A stretch of 64,000 bases of DNA from Prevotella sp. Its GTDB lineage: Bacteria > Bacteroidota > Bacteroidia > Bacteroidales > Bacteroidaceae. Below, piece after piece: positions 41,376 through 50,927 of this stretch; position 1 is the first letter of the stretch; each line of letters begins with the position of its first letter. The position numbers and the translations under genes are program-made. The notes beneath the pieces were generated by a model. It was not told the origin of the DNA, made no database searches, and saw only the letters and a list, made by a program, of their open reading frames with translations. The stretch spans positions 1-64,000 of the forward strand of contig JAFTQG010000036.1 in the NCBI GenBank assembly GCA_017462915.1, read 5' to 3'.

Positions 41376-42887
41376 TTATCTTACCACGACTTTCCGTCCG
41401 TTATGGATATATATCCCGGGGACGGCAGGCATGGTGTCGAGTCTCTGTCCGTTGATGTTGTACCAGTGACCGTCGGCATTGCTGTCGGTCTCCGGCGCGC
41501 TGATGGCTGTAGCCTTAGGCACGAACACCTTGATATTGTCTATGAAGGCGCGCTTTGCCGTTGTGGCGATGGTCAGTTGCGGATTGGCGGAGACATTGTC
41601 GAAGATGAACGACAGATTTTCGAATGCATCGTTCCTTGTCGCTGTGTATTTGCCGGTCTGCATGGTGCTTCCTGTCATGGAGACATTGATGTCGCCCTCG
41701 ACGGTTGTCCAGCCTTTTATGTCGAATGTCACGCACAACTTGCCGCCTGGGAACTTGATTTTCCCGGCTTTTGTCTGCAATGAGCCGCTCTTGCTGCTTG
41801 AACCGATCTTCACAGCGCCGCCTGCGCAGTAGCCTGTCGTGGCGGTGATGTTTTCGTTGTCGGACCATGGAGCACTTGTATCGGAGAAGCTGCCTTGCGT
41901 GATGCTGCTGAAATCCTCGAAGAAGAGCATGTCGCCTTCGACGATAGGGTCGTCTGGGTCAGGATTGTCAGGGTTGTCCGGGTCTACAGGGTCTCCTCCT
42001 TCGCTCGGCTGATAGCTGTCGTAACGGTCGTCATCCGAGCAGGTGGTGATGGCTGTGTATGGGTCGAAAGCCACATCAATGCTGTCTCCCCAGACGTACT
42101 CGGAGAGGGTAGGGAAGTCGATGAACAGGTTTCTGTTGCCCTGTATGGAGCATACGGCGTTGTTCCTGTCAACCTCCGTCTGCGATACCTTATCCTTGCG
42201 TGACCATTCGAGATACAGGGTGTATGCCCATTTCTGCAGAGTCGGCCACTTGTTGTTCTCGAGCTGCTGCAGACCCTGTTCGCCTTGCCATGTGAGATTC
42301 TGGTAGGTGGTCGCCATATAGAAATAGGTACGGCAGAAGTCTCCCTTCCATTCGTCGTTCGGTTCGCAGAGCTTTATATTGCCGTTGCTGCCGGCAGTAC
42401 CGTATCCTACCTTCTCGTAGCCGTCGAGAATGCTCGGGTTCGTCACCTTGCCCATAGGATAATTGCCCTTCTTGGAATTGTCCTCAGAAGGCGAAGGATA
42501 GAGATGGAACAGGTCTTTGTAGGCGTTGTTTTCTGTTTTTCCCCACCATGACTTAGGGAAGGAGTGCTCGATGTTCATGCCGGAGATGACGGAACCCTTG
42601 CTTCCGAAATAGTATTTGCCGGCACTGTAGCGGTTGACACACTGGTTGGTAGAGGCTATACGGTCTGTAGTATAGAAGCCTCCCCAGGTCTTTCCGCTGC
42701 CGGAGCCGTAGGAAAGTATCTCTTTTGGCTGGCTGATGCTGTAGATTTGCGCTTTCAGTTCTGCCTTCTTCAAGCCTTTGAGGCTCTTGGCATACTCTGC
42801 CAGCCCTTTCCTGTCGAGGCTGTAGGCGGGAGCGGCACATGCCATGGCAAGTGCAATCACCGTGATGGATGTTAAAAGTTTTCTCAT
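41376..42887 (-). CDS. secreted endonuclease I family nuclease with C-terminal sorting-type tail
   Basis: The 503-residue product has a signal peptide (A-C-A-A-P-A-Y-S), then an endonuclease I domain (about residues 25-290) with G-M-N-I-E-H-S-F-P-K-S-W-W-G (catalytic His region), D-L-F-H-L-Y-P and N-x-x-K-G-N-Y-P-M-G. A Pro/Asp-rich linker (D-P-D-N-P-D-N-P-D-P-D-D-P) leads to a beta-sandwich (about 315-455) and the final W-Y-N-I-N-G-Q-R-L ... G-I-Y-I-H-N-G-R-K-V-V-V-R tail shared with two other secreted proteins here. It should cut extracellular DNA. It has its own promoter (42914-42944) and terminator and is divergent from the second efflux operon. Confidence 0.92.
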   Translation of the reverse strand: MRKLLTSITVIALAMACAAPAYSLDRKGLAEYAKSLKGLKKAELKAQIYSISQPKEILSYGSGSGKTWGGFYTTDRIASTNQCVNRYSAGKYYFGSKGSVISGMNIEHSFPKSWWGKTENNAYKDLFHLYPSPSEDNSKKGNYPMGKVTNPSILDGYEKVGYGTAGSNGNIKLCEPNDEWKGDFCRTYFYMATTYQNLTWQGEQGLQQLENNKWPTLQKWAYTLYLEWSRKDKVSQTEVDRNNAVCSIQGNRNLFIDFPTLSEYVWGDSIDVAFDPYTAITTCSDDDRYDSYQPSEGGDPVDPDNPDNPDPDDPIVEGDMLFFEDFSSITQGSFSDTSAPWSDNENITATTGYCAGGAVKIGSSSKSGSLQTKAGKIKFPGGKLCVTFDIKGWTTVEGDINVSMTGSTMQTGKYTATRNDAFENLSFIFDNVSANPQLTIATTAKRAFIDNIKVFVPKATAISAPETDSNADGHWYNINGQRLDTMPAVPGIYIHNGRKVVVR

Positions 42888-42913
42888 GACTTGTTGATAT
42901 TTGGTTTTCCCGA

Positions 42914-42944
42914 CAAAGTTACAGTTTTATTCCGATAAAACAAA
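42914..42944 (-). promoter_or_regulatory. promoter of the endonuclease I gene
   Basis: On the minus strand TTTG (CAAA 42941-42944) and TAACTTTG (CAAAGTTA 42914-42921) are 19 bases apart, a very good match to the Bacteroidetes consensus, with the start codon about 20 bases after the predicted transcription start. Confidence 0.75.
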
Positions 42945-43162
42945 ATCATTTATGATGTTTCTTGCTTTTAGTGGCGTAAAGTGCAGGAAAATGTCATGAA
43001 TGTGTAACGGAAAAGCCATGGAAGCATCGCTTGATGTATATCTATGCGACTTTTCTCTTTTGGTTAATTTATACTAATAAGGAGAGAAGTAACCTTACTA
43101 AATGAAAAGAAAACTGTATTTTTGCAGTCGAGTTTTATAATTGTAATAATCAATCAGGTTTT

Positions 43163-44473
43163 ATGAAGAAAATATTTTCGTTTCTCATGTCTCTCCTGGC
43201 ATGTTCTGTCAGCATGTCGGCACAGGAGACAACGCTCGACCTCAACCTGCAGAAGGCTATAGAGATAGCCATCGCCGAGAATCCGACGATAAAGGTTGCG
43301 GACAAGGAAATCGAGCTGAAGAAGATTGCCGACAAGGAGGCTTGGCAGGCTCTTCTGCCGACAGTGACTGCTGATCTTGCCCTTAATCACAGCATCACCG
43401 TGGCTGCTATAAAGACACAGATGGGAGAATTCAAGATGGGTATGGACGGCACCACCACGGCAACTGGCACGGCAACTCTCGCTGTCCCTGTATTCGCGCC
43501 GGCGGTTTACCAGAACATGAAGCTCACGAAGCAGGATATCCTGCTGGCGCAGGAGAAGGCCCGCTCTTCTCGCCTTGACCTTATCAATCAGGTGACCAAG
43601 GCATATTACTCCGCTCTCCTTTCCAAGGACAGCTATGAAGTGATGCAACGCAGCTACAATACGTCAAAGGAGAACTTTGAGGTCGTGGACAAGAAGTACC
43701 AGGCAGGACGTGTAAGCGAGTATGACAAGATATCTGCCGAGGTGCAGATGCGCTCCATGCGCTCCAGTGTCGTCAGCGCGGAGACCGGCATGAACCTTGC
43801 CATCCTGCAGCTGAAGGTGCTGATGGGCATCAATACCGATGTCAATGTGAATATCCAGGACTCGCTCCGCTCATACGAGTCGTCGCTGACTCTTGCCAAT
43901 GCTGAGGCTAATATCGGGGAGATTCAGAACAATTCCGCGCTCCGTCAGCTGGACCTCAACAAGGCGATGCTTGAGCGTTCACGCAAGATATTGCGTACCA
44001 ATTTTATGCCGACGGTGTCCGCTTCGCTGTCAGGACAGTATTCTTCTTACTCCAATACAGACTGGAATGTCTTCGGATACAAATACTCTCCAAGCTCGAC
44101 CTTCGTGCTTTCCGCCAGCATCCCTATCTTCAAGGCGAGCAACTGGACAAAGCTGCAGTCCAACCGTGTACAGTTGGCACAGCTTGCCGACACACGTCTC
44201 GACACGGAGCGTCAGCTTTCCATGGCAGCACAGAGCTACCGTCAGAACATGCTCAAGGCGATTTCCAAGCTCGAGTCTGACCGTGAGGCCGTGAAACAGG
44301 CAGACAAGGCTGTCAATATCTCCGGCAAACGCTATGATGTAGGCCGCGGCACAATCCTTGAACTCAACCAGAGCGAGACGGCTCTCGTGCAGGCCGAACT
44401 GACATACAACCAGAGCATATACGACTATCTGTCAAACAAGGCTGACCTTGACTACACGCTCGGCCGTGAGTGA
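43163..44473 (+). CDS. TolC-family outer-membrane efflux protein
   Basis: A 436-residue protein with a signal peptide (S-V-S-M-S-A-Q) and two TolC-type repeats rich in helices (A-I-E-I-A-I-A-E-N-P-T-I near the start, Y-D-V-G-R-G-T-I-L-E-L-N-Q-S-E near the end). Unlike the first efflux operon's channel it is not a lipoprotein. It is the first gene of the second efflux operon and forms the outer-membrane channel. A -7-like TATTTTTG at 43117-43124 may start the transcript, though its upstream box is weak. Confidence 0.9.
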   Translation: MKKIFSFLMSLLACSVSMSAQETTLDLNLQKAIEIAIAENPTIKVADKEIELKKIADKEAWQALLPTVTADLALNHSITVAAIKTQMGEFKMGMDGTTTATGTATLAVPVFAPAVYQNMKLTKQDILLAQEKARSSRLDLINQVTKAYYSALLSKDSYEVMQRSYNTSKENFEVVDKKYQAGRVSEYDKISAEVQMRSMRSSVVSAETGMNLAILQLKVLMGINTDVNVNIQDSLRSYESSLTLANAEANIGEIQNNSALRQLDLNKAMLERSRKILRTNFMPTVSASLSGQYSSYSNTDWNVFGYKYSPSSTFVLSASIPIFKASNWTKLQSNRVQLAQLADTRLDTERQLSMAAQSYRQNMLKAISKLESDREAVKQADKAVNISGKRYDVGRGTILELNQSETALVQAELTYNQSIYDYLSNKADLDYTLGRE

Positions 44474-44518
44474 TATGGCAATAATCATAAGAAAAGATAA
44501 ACAGAAACATTATACAGG

Positions 44519-45529
44519 ATGAAGAAATATTTTATTATCGCTGCAGCTGCATTGGCAATGGCAAGCTGCGGTAGCAAGAACAAGGAGGCAGAAGTCACTG
44601 CAGAGGAACTGCCAGAGGTGAAGTTGGCGACAGTCCACAGCGATGTATTGCCTCAGACGGAGACCTACACTGCTGTAGTGGAAAGCGATGTCAAGAACAA
44701 CATCTCGCCTAATGTGGCTTACCGTATAGAGAGGGTTCTCGTAGATGTCGGCGACAGAGTGAGCAAGGGACAGATGGTCGTGCAGCTCGATGCGTCAAGC
44801 CTGCGACAGCTGAAGCTGCAGATAGACAACCAGCAGGTTGAGTTCAACCGTACTGAGCAGCTCTTCAAGGTAGGAGGGGCAAGCAAGACGGAGTATGACA
44901 ATGCGAAGATGCAGCTTGATGTATTGAAGACACAGTATGCACAGATGTCGCGCAACACACAGCTCTTCGCCCCTATCAGCGGTGTGGTGACGGCGCGCAA
45001 CTACGACAACGGCGACATGTATAACGGCACTCCTATCCTTACCATCGAGCAGACAAACGTGGTGAAGATTATAACAAACATCTCCGAGACCCATTACAAG
45101 GACATAAAGAAGGGTCAGACTATCGACATCGAGCTTGACGCATACCCGGGCGAGAAGTTCACGGGACGCGTCTCCATCGTCTACCCAAGCGTCGACGAGG
45201 CTACCCATACATTCCCTGTAGAGATAATCATCAACAACCAGAGCCAGAAGGTGCGTCCGGGAATGTTTGCCCGTGCCACAGTCAATTTCGGCAGCCAGAA
45301 GCATGTCCTCATACCTGATGAGGCTCTCGTGAAGCAGATCGGAGCCGGCGACCGCTATGTCTACGTCTATGATGCGGCAAAGCAGACGGTACATTATAAT
45401 AAGGTGGAGCTCGGCAAGCATATAGGCAAGACCTATGAGATATTCTCAGGAGTGCAGGACGGTCAGCAGGTTGTTGTCGCCGGACAGTCACGCCTTGCCA
45501 ACGGCAAGAAGGTAAAAGTCGTAAAATAA
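44519..45529 (+). CDS. RND efflux periplasmic adaptor lipoprotein
   Basis: A 336-residue membrane-fusion protein with lipoprotein signal (A-L-A-M-A-S-C), lipoyl halves (V-L-V-D-V-G-D-R-V-S-K-G and L-F-A-P-I-S-G-V-V), a short helical hairpin (about residues 90-140) and a beta-barrel domain (I-D-I-E-L-D-A-Y-P-G-E-K-F). It links the inner-membrane pump to the channel. It is shorter than the adaptor of the first operon. Its TAA stop lies inside the left arm of a short inverted-repeat element (45528-45594), which separates it from the pump gene. Confidence 0.92.
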   Translation: MKKYFIIAAAALAMASCGSKNKEAEVTAEELPEVKLATVHSDVLPQTETYTAVVESDVKNNISPNVAYRIERVLVDVGDRVSKGQMVVQLDASSLRQLKLQIDNQQVEFNRTEQLFKVGGASKTEYDNAKMQLDVLKTQYAQMSRNTQLFAPISGVVTARNYDNGDMYNGTPILTIEQTNVVKIITNISETHYKDIKKGQTIDIELDAYPGEKFTGRVSIVYPSVDEATHTFPVEIIINNQSQKVRPGMFARATVNFGSQKHVLIPDEALVKQIGAGDRYVYVYDAAKQTVHYNKVELGKHIGKTYEIFSGVQDGQQVVVAGQSRLANGKKVKVVK

Positions 45530-45594
45530 GTAAGTGACAAGACCGAACGAGCATATCCATAGTGAAGCAAATATTCGTTTTGTTCACTTGCTTT
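45528..45594. repeat. short inverted-repeat element inside the efflux operon
   Basis: A 67-bp element with ends AAGTAAGTGACAAGACCGAA and TTCGTTTTGTTCACTTGCTT, related to the ends of the MITE-like family (copies A-D) but with almost no interior. It begins within the adaptor's stop codon and would form a hairpin in the mRNA between adaptor and pump, where it could set the relative levels of the two proteins. Confidence 0.65.
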
Positions 45595-45665
45595 AGTCCA
45601 CATATCGCCTGCTGCAATGTGACCCTCGGCAGGCTGTAAAGACAATAAACCATTAAACAATCCCC

Positions 45666-48600
45666 ATGACACTATACGAAGGCGCGGTCAAAAGACCGAT
45701 TATGACGAGCCTATGTTTCTGCGCCGTCATCATATTCGGTATCTTCTCCCTGGTAAAGCTCCCTATCGACCTTTACCCGGACATCGATACCAATACCATC
45801 ATGGTCATGACGTACTATAACGGTGCGTCGGCCAATGATATAGAGAACAACGTGACACGCCCGCTGGAGAACACACTGAACTCTGTCGAGCATCTGAAGC
45901 ATATCACGAGCAACTCCCGTGAGGGCGTCTCCGTCATCACCCTGCAGTTTGAGTATGGATACGACATAGACGCGCTTACCAATGACGTGCGAGACAAGCT
46001 CGACATGATAAGCAACTCCCTTCCGGACGATGTACAGCAACCGGTGCTCTTCAAGTTCTCCACGGACATGATTCCTATCCTCCTCCTCTCGGTGGAGGCA
46101 AACGAGTCGCAGAAGGCACTGTACAAGATACTTGACGATGTCGTCGCCAACCCTCTGGCGCGTATCGACGGCGTCGGCACGGTGAGCATCTCTGGAGCTC
46201 CGAAGCGAGAGATAAACGTCTACATGGACCCTCGTAAGATGGAGGCCTACGGTCTCTCGCCATTGCAGGTGAGCCAGGCTATCAATGCCGAGAACCACAA
46301 TGTCACTACGGGTACTGTGGATATAGGCACCCAGACCTTCACCGTGCGTGTTGAGGGCGAGTTCAGTGACCCTAAGCAGATGGAGAACGTCATCGTCGGT
46401 TCAAAGAACGGTGCGAACGTCTATCTCAGGGATGTCGCCCGTGTCGTCGACAATGTGGAGGAGCGTGCACAGCGCACGTTCACCAACGGCACACAGGGTG
46501 CCATGATCGTCGTGCAGAAGCAGTCGGGCGCCAACTCGGTAGCCATCGCCGACGCCGTGATGAAGAAACTTCCCGAACTGCAGAAAAACCTGCCGTCTGA
46601 CGTGAAGCTCGGCATCATCGTCAATACCTCGGACAATATCCTCAACACCATAGGCTCTCTCGAGGAGACTATCGCCTATGCCATGCTCTTCGTGGCATTG
46701 GTCGTGTTCATCTTCCTCGGCCGCTGGCGTGCCACGATGATTATCGTCATCACCATCCCGATGTCGCTCATCGCGTCGTTCATATACCTTTACGCCACGG
46801 GAGGCTCGCTCAACATGATATCCCTCTCCTGTCTCTCCATCGCCATCGGTAACGTCGTGGACGACGCCATTGTGGTATTGGAGAACGTCACGACACATAT
46901 CGAGCGCGGCTCGTCGCCGAAACAGGCCGCCATCCATGCCACACAGGAGGTAGCCATCTCCGTTGTCGCCTCGACACTGACCATGATAGCCGTGTTCTTC
47001 CCTCTCACCATGGTGACAGGTATGGCAGGTGTGCTCTTCAAGCAGCTGGGCTGGATGATGTGTATCATCATGACAATATCTACCCTGTCGGCACTCTCGT
47101 TCACGCCTATGCTGTGCTCCCTGATGCTGAAGCTCAAGAAGAAGCAGAGCCCTCTCTTCAAGAAGCTCTACGCACCTGTGACGAAAAGCCTTGACGGCCT
47201 TGACGAATGGTATGAGCGCCGCATCAACTGGTCTGTGCGTCACCGCAAGACAGTGCTCGCAGGCTGCTTCGCCCTGTTTGCAGGCACAATAGCTCTCGCT
47301 GGAATCTTCGGCATAAAGTCAGAGTTCTTCCCAGCCAACGACTCCGGCCGTGTGGGCATCACGCTGCAGTTGCCTGTCGGCACGCGTGTGGAGATATCAG
47401 AGGAACTTGCCAAGAATCTCGTGAAGAAATGGCAAGAGCGTTACGGCGATGACCTCCAGTCGTGCAACTTCACTGTGGGACAGGCCGGCGATGACAACAC
47501 CTGGGCATCGCTCTCCGACAACGGTTCCCATATCATCAGCTTCAATATCATGATGGTTCCTTCCACAGAGCGTGAGAAGGGACTGGCGGCAATCTGTGAC
47601 GAGATGCGTGCAGACCTGAAGGCCATCCCGGAGCTTGCCAAGTATCAGGTGAATCTCGGCGGTAACAGCGGAGGCTCAATGGGCGGACAGGCGACAGCGA
47701 CATTCGAGGTCTACGGCTACGACATGGACATCACGAGCGATATAGCCAAGACCCTTGCCACCAAGCTCCGTGAGGACAATATGGTGACACAGGTGTTCAT
47801 CTCGCGCTCAGACTACCAGCCAGAGGTCGTCGTAAACTTCGACCGCGAGAAGCTTGCCCAGCAGAATCTCGGTATGCAGACCGCCGCCAACGCCGTCCGC
47901 AATATCATCAGCGGTTCGCGCCTGTCCTATTTCCGCGAAGACGGCGAGGAGTATGACATCAAGGTGCGTTACGAACCTTCCGCACGTATCTCCGTCGAAG
48001 ACCTTGAGAATATGGTCATCCCTAACGGCAACGGTCAGAATGTCCGCATCTGCGACGTGGCTACCGTGGAGGAAAGTGCCATACCTCCTACCATCGAGCG
48101 TAAGGACCGCCAGCGCTATGTCACCGTCAGCGCCGTGCTTGCCGACGGACATGCACTCTCCGAGGGTGTCGCTCTCGGCGAGTCGATATACAAGAAGATG
48201 GATCTCCCTGCCGGCATTACGGTGCAGATAGCCGGCTCATACGAGGACCAGCAGGACTCCAACCGCGACCTCGGTACGCTCGGAATCCTTATCATCATCC
48301 TTGTATTCATCGTCATGGCGGCACAGTTCGAGTCGATGACCTATCCGTTCATCATCATGCTCTCAGTGCCTTTCGCCCTCTCGGGCATCATCCTTGCACT
48401 CGTCATCACCCGTACACCACTCAGCATCATGTCCATGCTCGGCGGCATCATGCTTATCGGTATCGTGGTGAAGAACGGCATCGTGCTCATCGACTATACC
48501 AACCTCATGCGTGAACGAGGCAACGGACTCATCCGCTCGGCGACCGTAGCGGCACGCAGCCGTCTGCGCCCGATCCTCATGACGACGCTCACCACAATCC

Positions 48601-48845
48601 TCGGCATGGTTCCTATGGCCGTCGGTCAGGGCGTCGGAGCGGAGATGTGGCGACCGATGGGTGTCAGCATCATCGGCGGTCTCTGCGTCTCCACGGTGCT
48701 TACGCTGATATATGTGCCGGCAATGTTCTGCATCTTCGGCGGCATCGGCATAAAGAACAAGCGCCGTCAGCTCCGCGAAGAGCGCGAGCTCGACGCCTAC
48801 TGGGCAGAGCATAAGGCGGAGGAGCAGCTCAACAAGGCAAAATAA
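45666..48845 (+). CDS. RND efflux pump, inner-membrane transporter
   Basis: A 1059-residue RND protein with the twelve-helix layout, two large periplasmic loops, the L-Y-P-D-I-D-T motif and the TM4 relay N-V-V-D-D-A-I-V-V-L-E. Sequence style (HAE1-like, with no heavy-metal D-F-G type motif seen) favours hydrophobic or amphiphilic substrates over metal ions. It works with the preceding channel and adaptor. The 136-base gap to the adaptor is filled largely by the inverted-repeat element. A hairpin (GGCGGGAG/CTCCCGCC, 48860-48882) follows, then the PII-like gene. Confidence 0.94.
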   Translation: MTLYEGAVKRPIMTSLCFCAVIIFGIFSLVKLPIDLYPDIDTNTIMVMTYYNGASANDIENNVTRPLENTLNSVEHLKHITSNSREGVSVITLQFEYGYDIDALTNDVRDKLDMISNSLPDDVQQPVLFKFSTDMIPILLLSVEANESQKALYKILDDVVANPLARIDGVGTVSISGAPKREINVYMDPRKMEAYGLSPLQVSQAINAENHNVTTGTVDIGTQTFTVRVEGEFSDPKQMENVIVGSKNGANVYLRDVARVVDNVEERAQRTFTNGTQGAMIVVQKQSGANSVAIADAVMKKLPELQKNLPSDVKLGIIVNTSDNILNTIGSLEETIAYAMLFVALVVFIFLGRWRATMIIVITIPMSLIASFIYLYATGGSLNMISLSCLSIAIGNVVDDAIVVLENVTTHIERGSSPKQAAIHATQEVAISVVASTLTMIAVFFPLTMVTGMAGVLFKQLGWMMCIIMTISTLSALSFTPMLCSLMLKLKKKQSPLFKKLYAPVTKSLDGLDEWYERRINWSVRHRKTVLAGCFALFAGTIALAGIFGIKSEFFPANDSGRVGITLQLPVGTRVEISEELAKNLVKKWQERYGDDLQSCNFTVGQAGDDNTWASLSDNGSHIISFNIMMVPSTEREKGLAAICDEMRADLKAIPELAKYQVNLGGNSGGSMGGQATATFEVYGYDMDITSDIAKTLATKLREDNMVTQVFISRSDYQPEVVVNFDREKLAQQNLGMQTAANAVRNIISGSRLSYFREDGEEYDIKVRYEPSARISVEDLENMVIPNGNGQNVRICDVATVEESAIPPTIERKDRQRYVTVSAVLADGHALSEGVALGESIYKKMDLPAGITVQIAGSYEDQQDSNRDLGTLGILIIILVFIVMAAQFESMTYPFIIMLSVPFALSGIILALVITRTPLSIMSMLGGIMLIGIVVKNGIVLIDYTNLMRERGNGLIRSATVAARSRLRPILMTTLTTILGMVPMAVGQGVGAEMWRPMGVSIIGGLCVSTVLTLIYVPAMFCIFGGIGIKNKRRQLREERELDAYWAEHKAEEQLNKAK

Positions 48846-48901
48846 TCCATGACAACCACGGCGGGAGCATACGTCTCCCGCCATCCAAAAACATAACGAC
48901 A

Positions 48902-49195
48902 ATGAAAAGCATCTTTATAACATACGACCAGGCCCACCACGAAGGAGTGGCAGAGGCTCTCAAGTCATCGCTCTGCCGCGGATACACGCTGTTCCCTACA
49001 GTGGGAGGATGCGGCACGAAGACCGGCGAGCCGCATCTCGGTTCCCATGCCTGGCCGGCAATGAACGAGGCGGTTATAACCATCTGCGACGACGAACGTG
49101 TAGAGCCTCTGCTGGCCCGCCTGCGCCGTCTGGACGAGGAAAACCCTCTCCTCGGTCTCCGTGCATTCGTCTGGAACATAGAGCAGACACTCTGA
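48902..49195 (+). CDS. small PII-like protein linked to the RND efflux operon
   Basis: The 97-residue protein reads as a ferredoxin-like beta-alpha-beta fold (M-K-S-I-F-I-T-Y-D start, long loop T-V-G-G-C-G-T-K-T-G-E-P-H-L-G, then A-V-I-T-I-C-D-D-E-R-V and a final helix and strand). Small PII-like proteins of the DUF3240 type are known beside cation RND pumps; this looks like a distant relative, a fold-level impression. It lies 56 bases after the pump with a hairpin between, and is probably a sensor or modulator of pump use. The Cys and two His in the loop could bind a ligand or metal. Confidence 0.72.
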   Translation: MKSIFITYDQAHHEGVAEALKSSLCRGYTLFPTVGGCGTKTGEPHLGSHAWPAMNEAVITICDDERVEPLLARLRRLDEENPLLGLRAFVWNIEQTL

Positions 49196-49221
49196 TACAG
49201 AGCATATGAACCCATGAAATA

Positions 49222-49253
49222 TTTGGTTATTCCGCTAAAAAGTGTTACCTTTG
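49222..49253 (+). promoter_or_regulatory. promoter of trpS
   Basis: TTTG at 49222-49225 and TACCTTTG at 49246-49253 with a 20-base spacer match the Bacteroidetes consensus exactly. The start codon of trpS is about 60 bases after the predicted transcription start. Confidence 0.8.
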
Positions 49254-49320
49254 CATCGGAATAGCCAAATATTCTTTTATATATACTCACAACCAATAAA
49301 AAATAACCCACAACCATAAC

Positions 49321-50418
49321 ATGGAAAAAGTAATACTTACCGGCGACCGCCCGACAGGAAAGCTTCATATCGGCCACTATGTAGGCTCTCTCCGCCGTCG
49401 TGTGGAGCTCCAGAACTCTGGGGAGTATGACAAGATATTCATCATGATAGCCGACGCACAGGCACTCACGGACAATGCCGACAACCCGGAGAAGATACGC
49501 CAGAATGTCATCGAGGTGGCTCTCGACTATCTCTCCGCAGGCCTCGACCCGTCAAAATGCAACATCTTCGTGCAGTCTGCCGTCCCTGAACTGACAGAAC
49601 TGGCATTCTACTACATGAACCTCGTCACCGTGGCACGTGTGCAGCGTAACCCTACAGTGAAGACGGAAATCGAGATGCGCAACTTCGAGGGCGGCTCCAT
49701 CCCTACCGGATTTTTCTGCTACCCTATATCCCAGGCGGCTGACATCACCCTCTTCCACGGCACGACAATCCCTGTAGGAGAAGACCAGAAGCCGATGATA
49801 GAGCTGACAAACGAGATAGTGCGCCGCTTCAACCATATATACGGCGAAGTGCTCAACGAGTGTCAGGTGCTCCTGCCGGAGAACAAGGCATGTCTCCGTC
49901 TGCCGGGAACAGACGGCAAGGCAAAGATGTCCAAGTCGCTGGGTAACTGCATATACCTCTCCGACACGGCAAAGGAACTGAAGAAGAAGGTCAACTCCAT
50001 GTTCACCGACCCGCAGCATCTCAACATCGAAGACCCGGGACATCTCGAGGGAAACACCGTCTTCACATACCTTGACGCGTTCTGCACAGATGAGGATTTC
50101 GAGCGTTTCCTCCCTGACTACAAGAACCTCGACGAGATGAAAGCCCACTATACACGTGGCGGTCTCGGCGACGGCACCTGCAAGAAATTCCTCTTCAATG
50201 TCCTCAACGACCGCCTCGAACCTATCCGCACACGCCGCAAGGAGCTGGAGAGCAATATCGCCGGCGTGTACGATGTGTTGCGCCGCGGCACAGAAGAGGC
50301 ACGCAAAGTGGGCGCAAAGACCCTCGCCGAGGTGCGCCATGCCATGCGCATAGACTATTTCGACGACAAAGACCTCGTCGCCGAGCAGCAGAAACGCTTC
50401 GACGAGAAGAACAAGTAA
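49321..50418 (+). CDS. trpS: tryptophan--tRNA ligase
   Basis: A 365-residue class I aminoacyl-tRNA synthetase. The HIGH motif is in [10 protein letters not shown] at residues 16-25, the tryptophan-specific early block is T-G-D-R-P-T-G-K, and the KMSKS loop is A-K-M-S-K-S-L-G-N near residue 202. It charges tRNA-Trp in the cytosol. Length is slightly above the 330-340 usual in proteobacteria, as in other Bacteroidetes. It has its own promoter and a strong terminator downstream. Confidence 0.96.
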   Translation: MEKVILTGDRPTGKLHIGHYVGSLRRRVELQNSGEYDKIFIMIADAQALTDNADNPEKIRQNVIEVALDYLSAGLDPSKCNIFVQSAVPELTELAFYYMNLVTVARVQRNPTVKTEIEMRNFEGGSIPTGFFCYPISQAADITLFHGTTIPVGEDQKPMIELTNEIVRRFNHIYGEVLNECQVLLPENKACLRLPGTDGKAKMSKSLGNCIYLSDTAKELKKKVNSMFTDPQHLNIEDPGHLEGNTVFTYLDAFCTDEDFERFLPDYKNLDEMKAHYTRGGLGDGTCKKFLFNVLNDRLEPIRTRRKELESNIAGVYDVLRRGTEEARKVGAKTLAEVRHAMRIDYFDDKDLVAEQQKRFDEKNK

Positions 50419-50528
50419 ACCTTTTATGGACTATTGTCAGAGCAAGCTGACAATATCTGTATATGGGAGATTCAGACGTTTTTCCCATGACAGGCAGTAC
50501 CGTCAGGTCTCATAAAGTACAAACATTA

Positions 50529-50572
50529 ACGCCGCCGACATCTCTTTTTATAGAGGTGTCGGCGGCGTTCTT
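50529..50572 (+). terminator. trpS terminator
   Basis: A 17-bp stem with one G-T pair (50529-50545 with 50552-50568, arm ACGCCGCCGACATCTCT) and a short loop, followed by TTCTTG. It lies 110 bases after the trpS stop. Confidence 0.8.
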
Positions 50573-50640
50573 GAATACATGCAGACGGCTTCTCCTGTCT
50601 GCACGACAGGCTTACGGCAGGGTAGGGTGAGGAGACGCCT

Positions 50641-50728
50641 CGCGGAGGGTGACCTTTTACACGAAGAAAGATGACCTTTCATGTGGTCAACCGTGACCCT
50701 TTGCCGTGCAGAAGGTCACGGTTGGTTG
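50641..50728. repeat. four-unit 22-bp repeat array, locus 3
   Basis: Cores GGTGACC 50648, GATGACC 50670, CGTGACC 50692 and GGTCACG 50714 lie exactly 22 bp apart. Units 3 and 4 form a perfect 10-bp hairpin (AACCGTGACC, GGTCACGGTT). The array runs directly into the TTTAGTTG-type 8-bp block at 50722. Confidence 0.8.
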
Positions 50729-50880
50729 TTTAGTTGTTTAGCCATTTAGTTGTTTAGTCATTTAGTTGTTTAGTCATTTAGTTGTTTAGTCATTTAGTTG
50801 TCTATTTCGGCTATCACGACTATTTCGGCTATCTCCGTATAATCGTATAACCGCACAACCGTATCTCCGTCCAATCGCCC
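50722..50880. repeat. mosaic of three degenerate repeat blocks
   Basis: In order: an 8-bp-period block alternating TTGTTTAG with TCATTTAG or CCATTTAG (50722-50800), a 9-bp-period block CTATTTCGG/CTATCACGA/CTATTTCGG/CTATCTCCG (about 50801-50837) and an 8-bp-period block GTATAATC/GTATAACC/GCACAACC (about 50838-50878). The same block types recur at 221-355, 31566-31690 and 52248-52343. Confidence 0.8.
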
Positions 50881-50889
50881 AAAAGAAGA

Positions 50890-50916
50890 GCCGGCATCGA
50901 AAATCTCGATGCCGGC
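50890..50916 (-). terminator. terminator of tRNA-Pro
   Basis: A perfect 11-bp stem (GCCGGCATCGA at 50890-50900, TCGATGCCGGC at 50906-50916) with a 5-base loop, followed on the minus strand by a T-rich CTTCTTTTG. It lies just downstream of the tRNA gene. Confidence 0.8.
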
Positions 50917-50927
50917 TTCCTGCTTGT

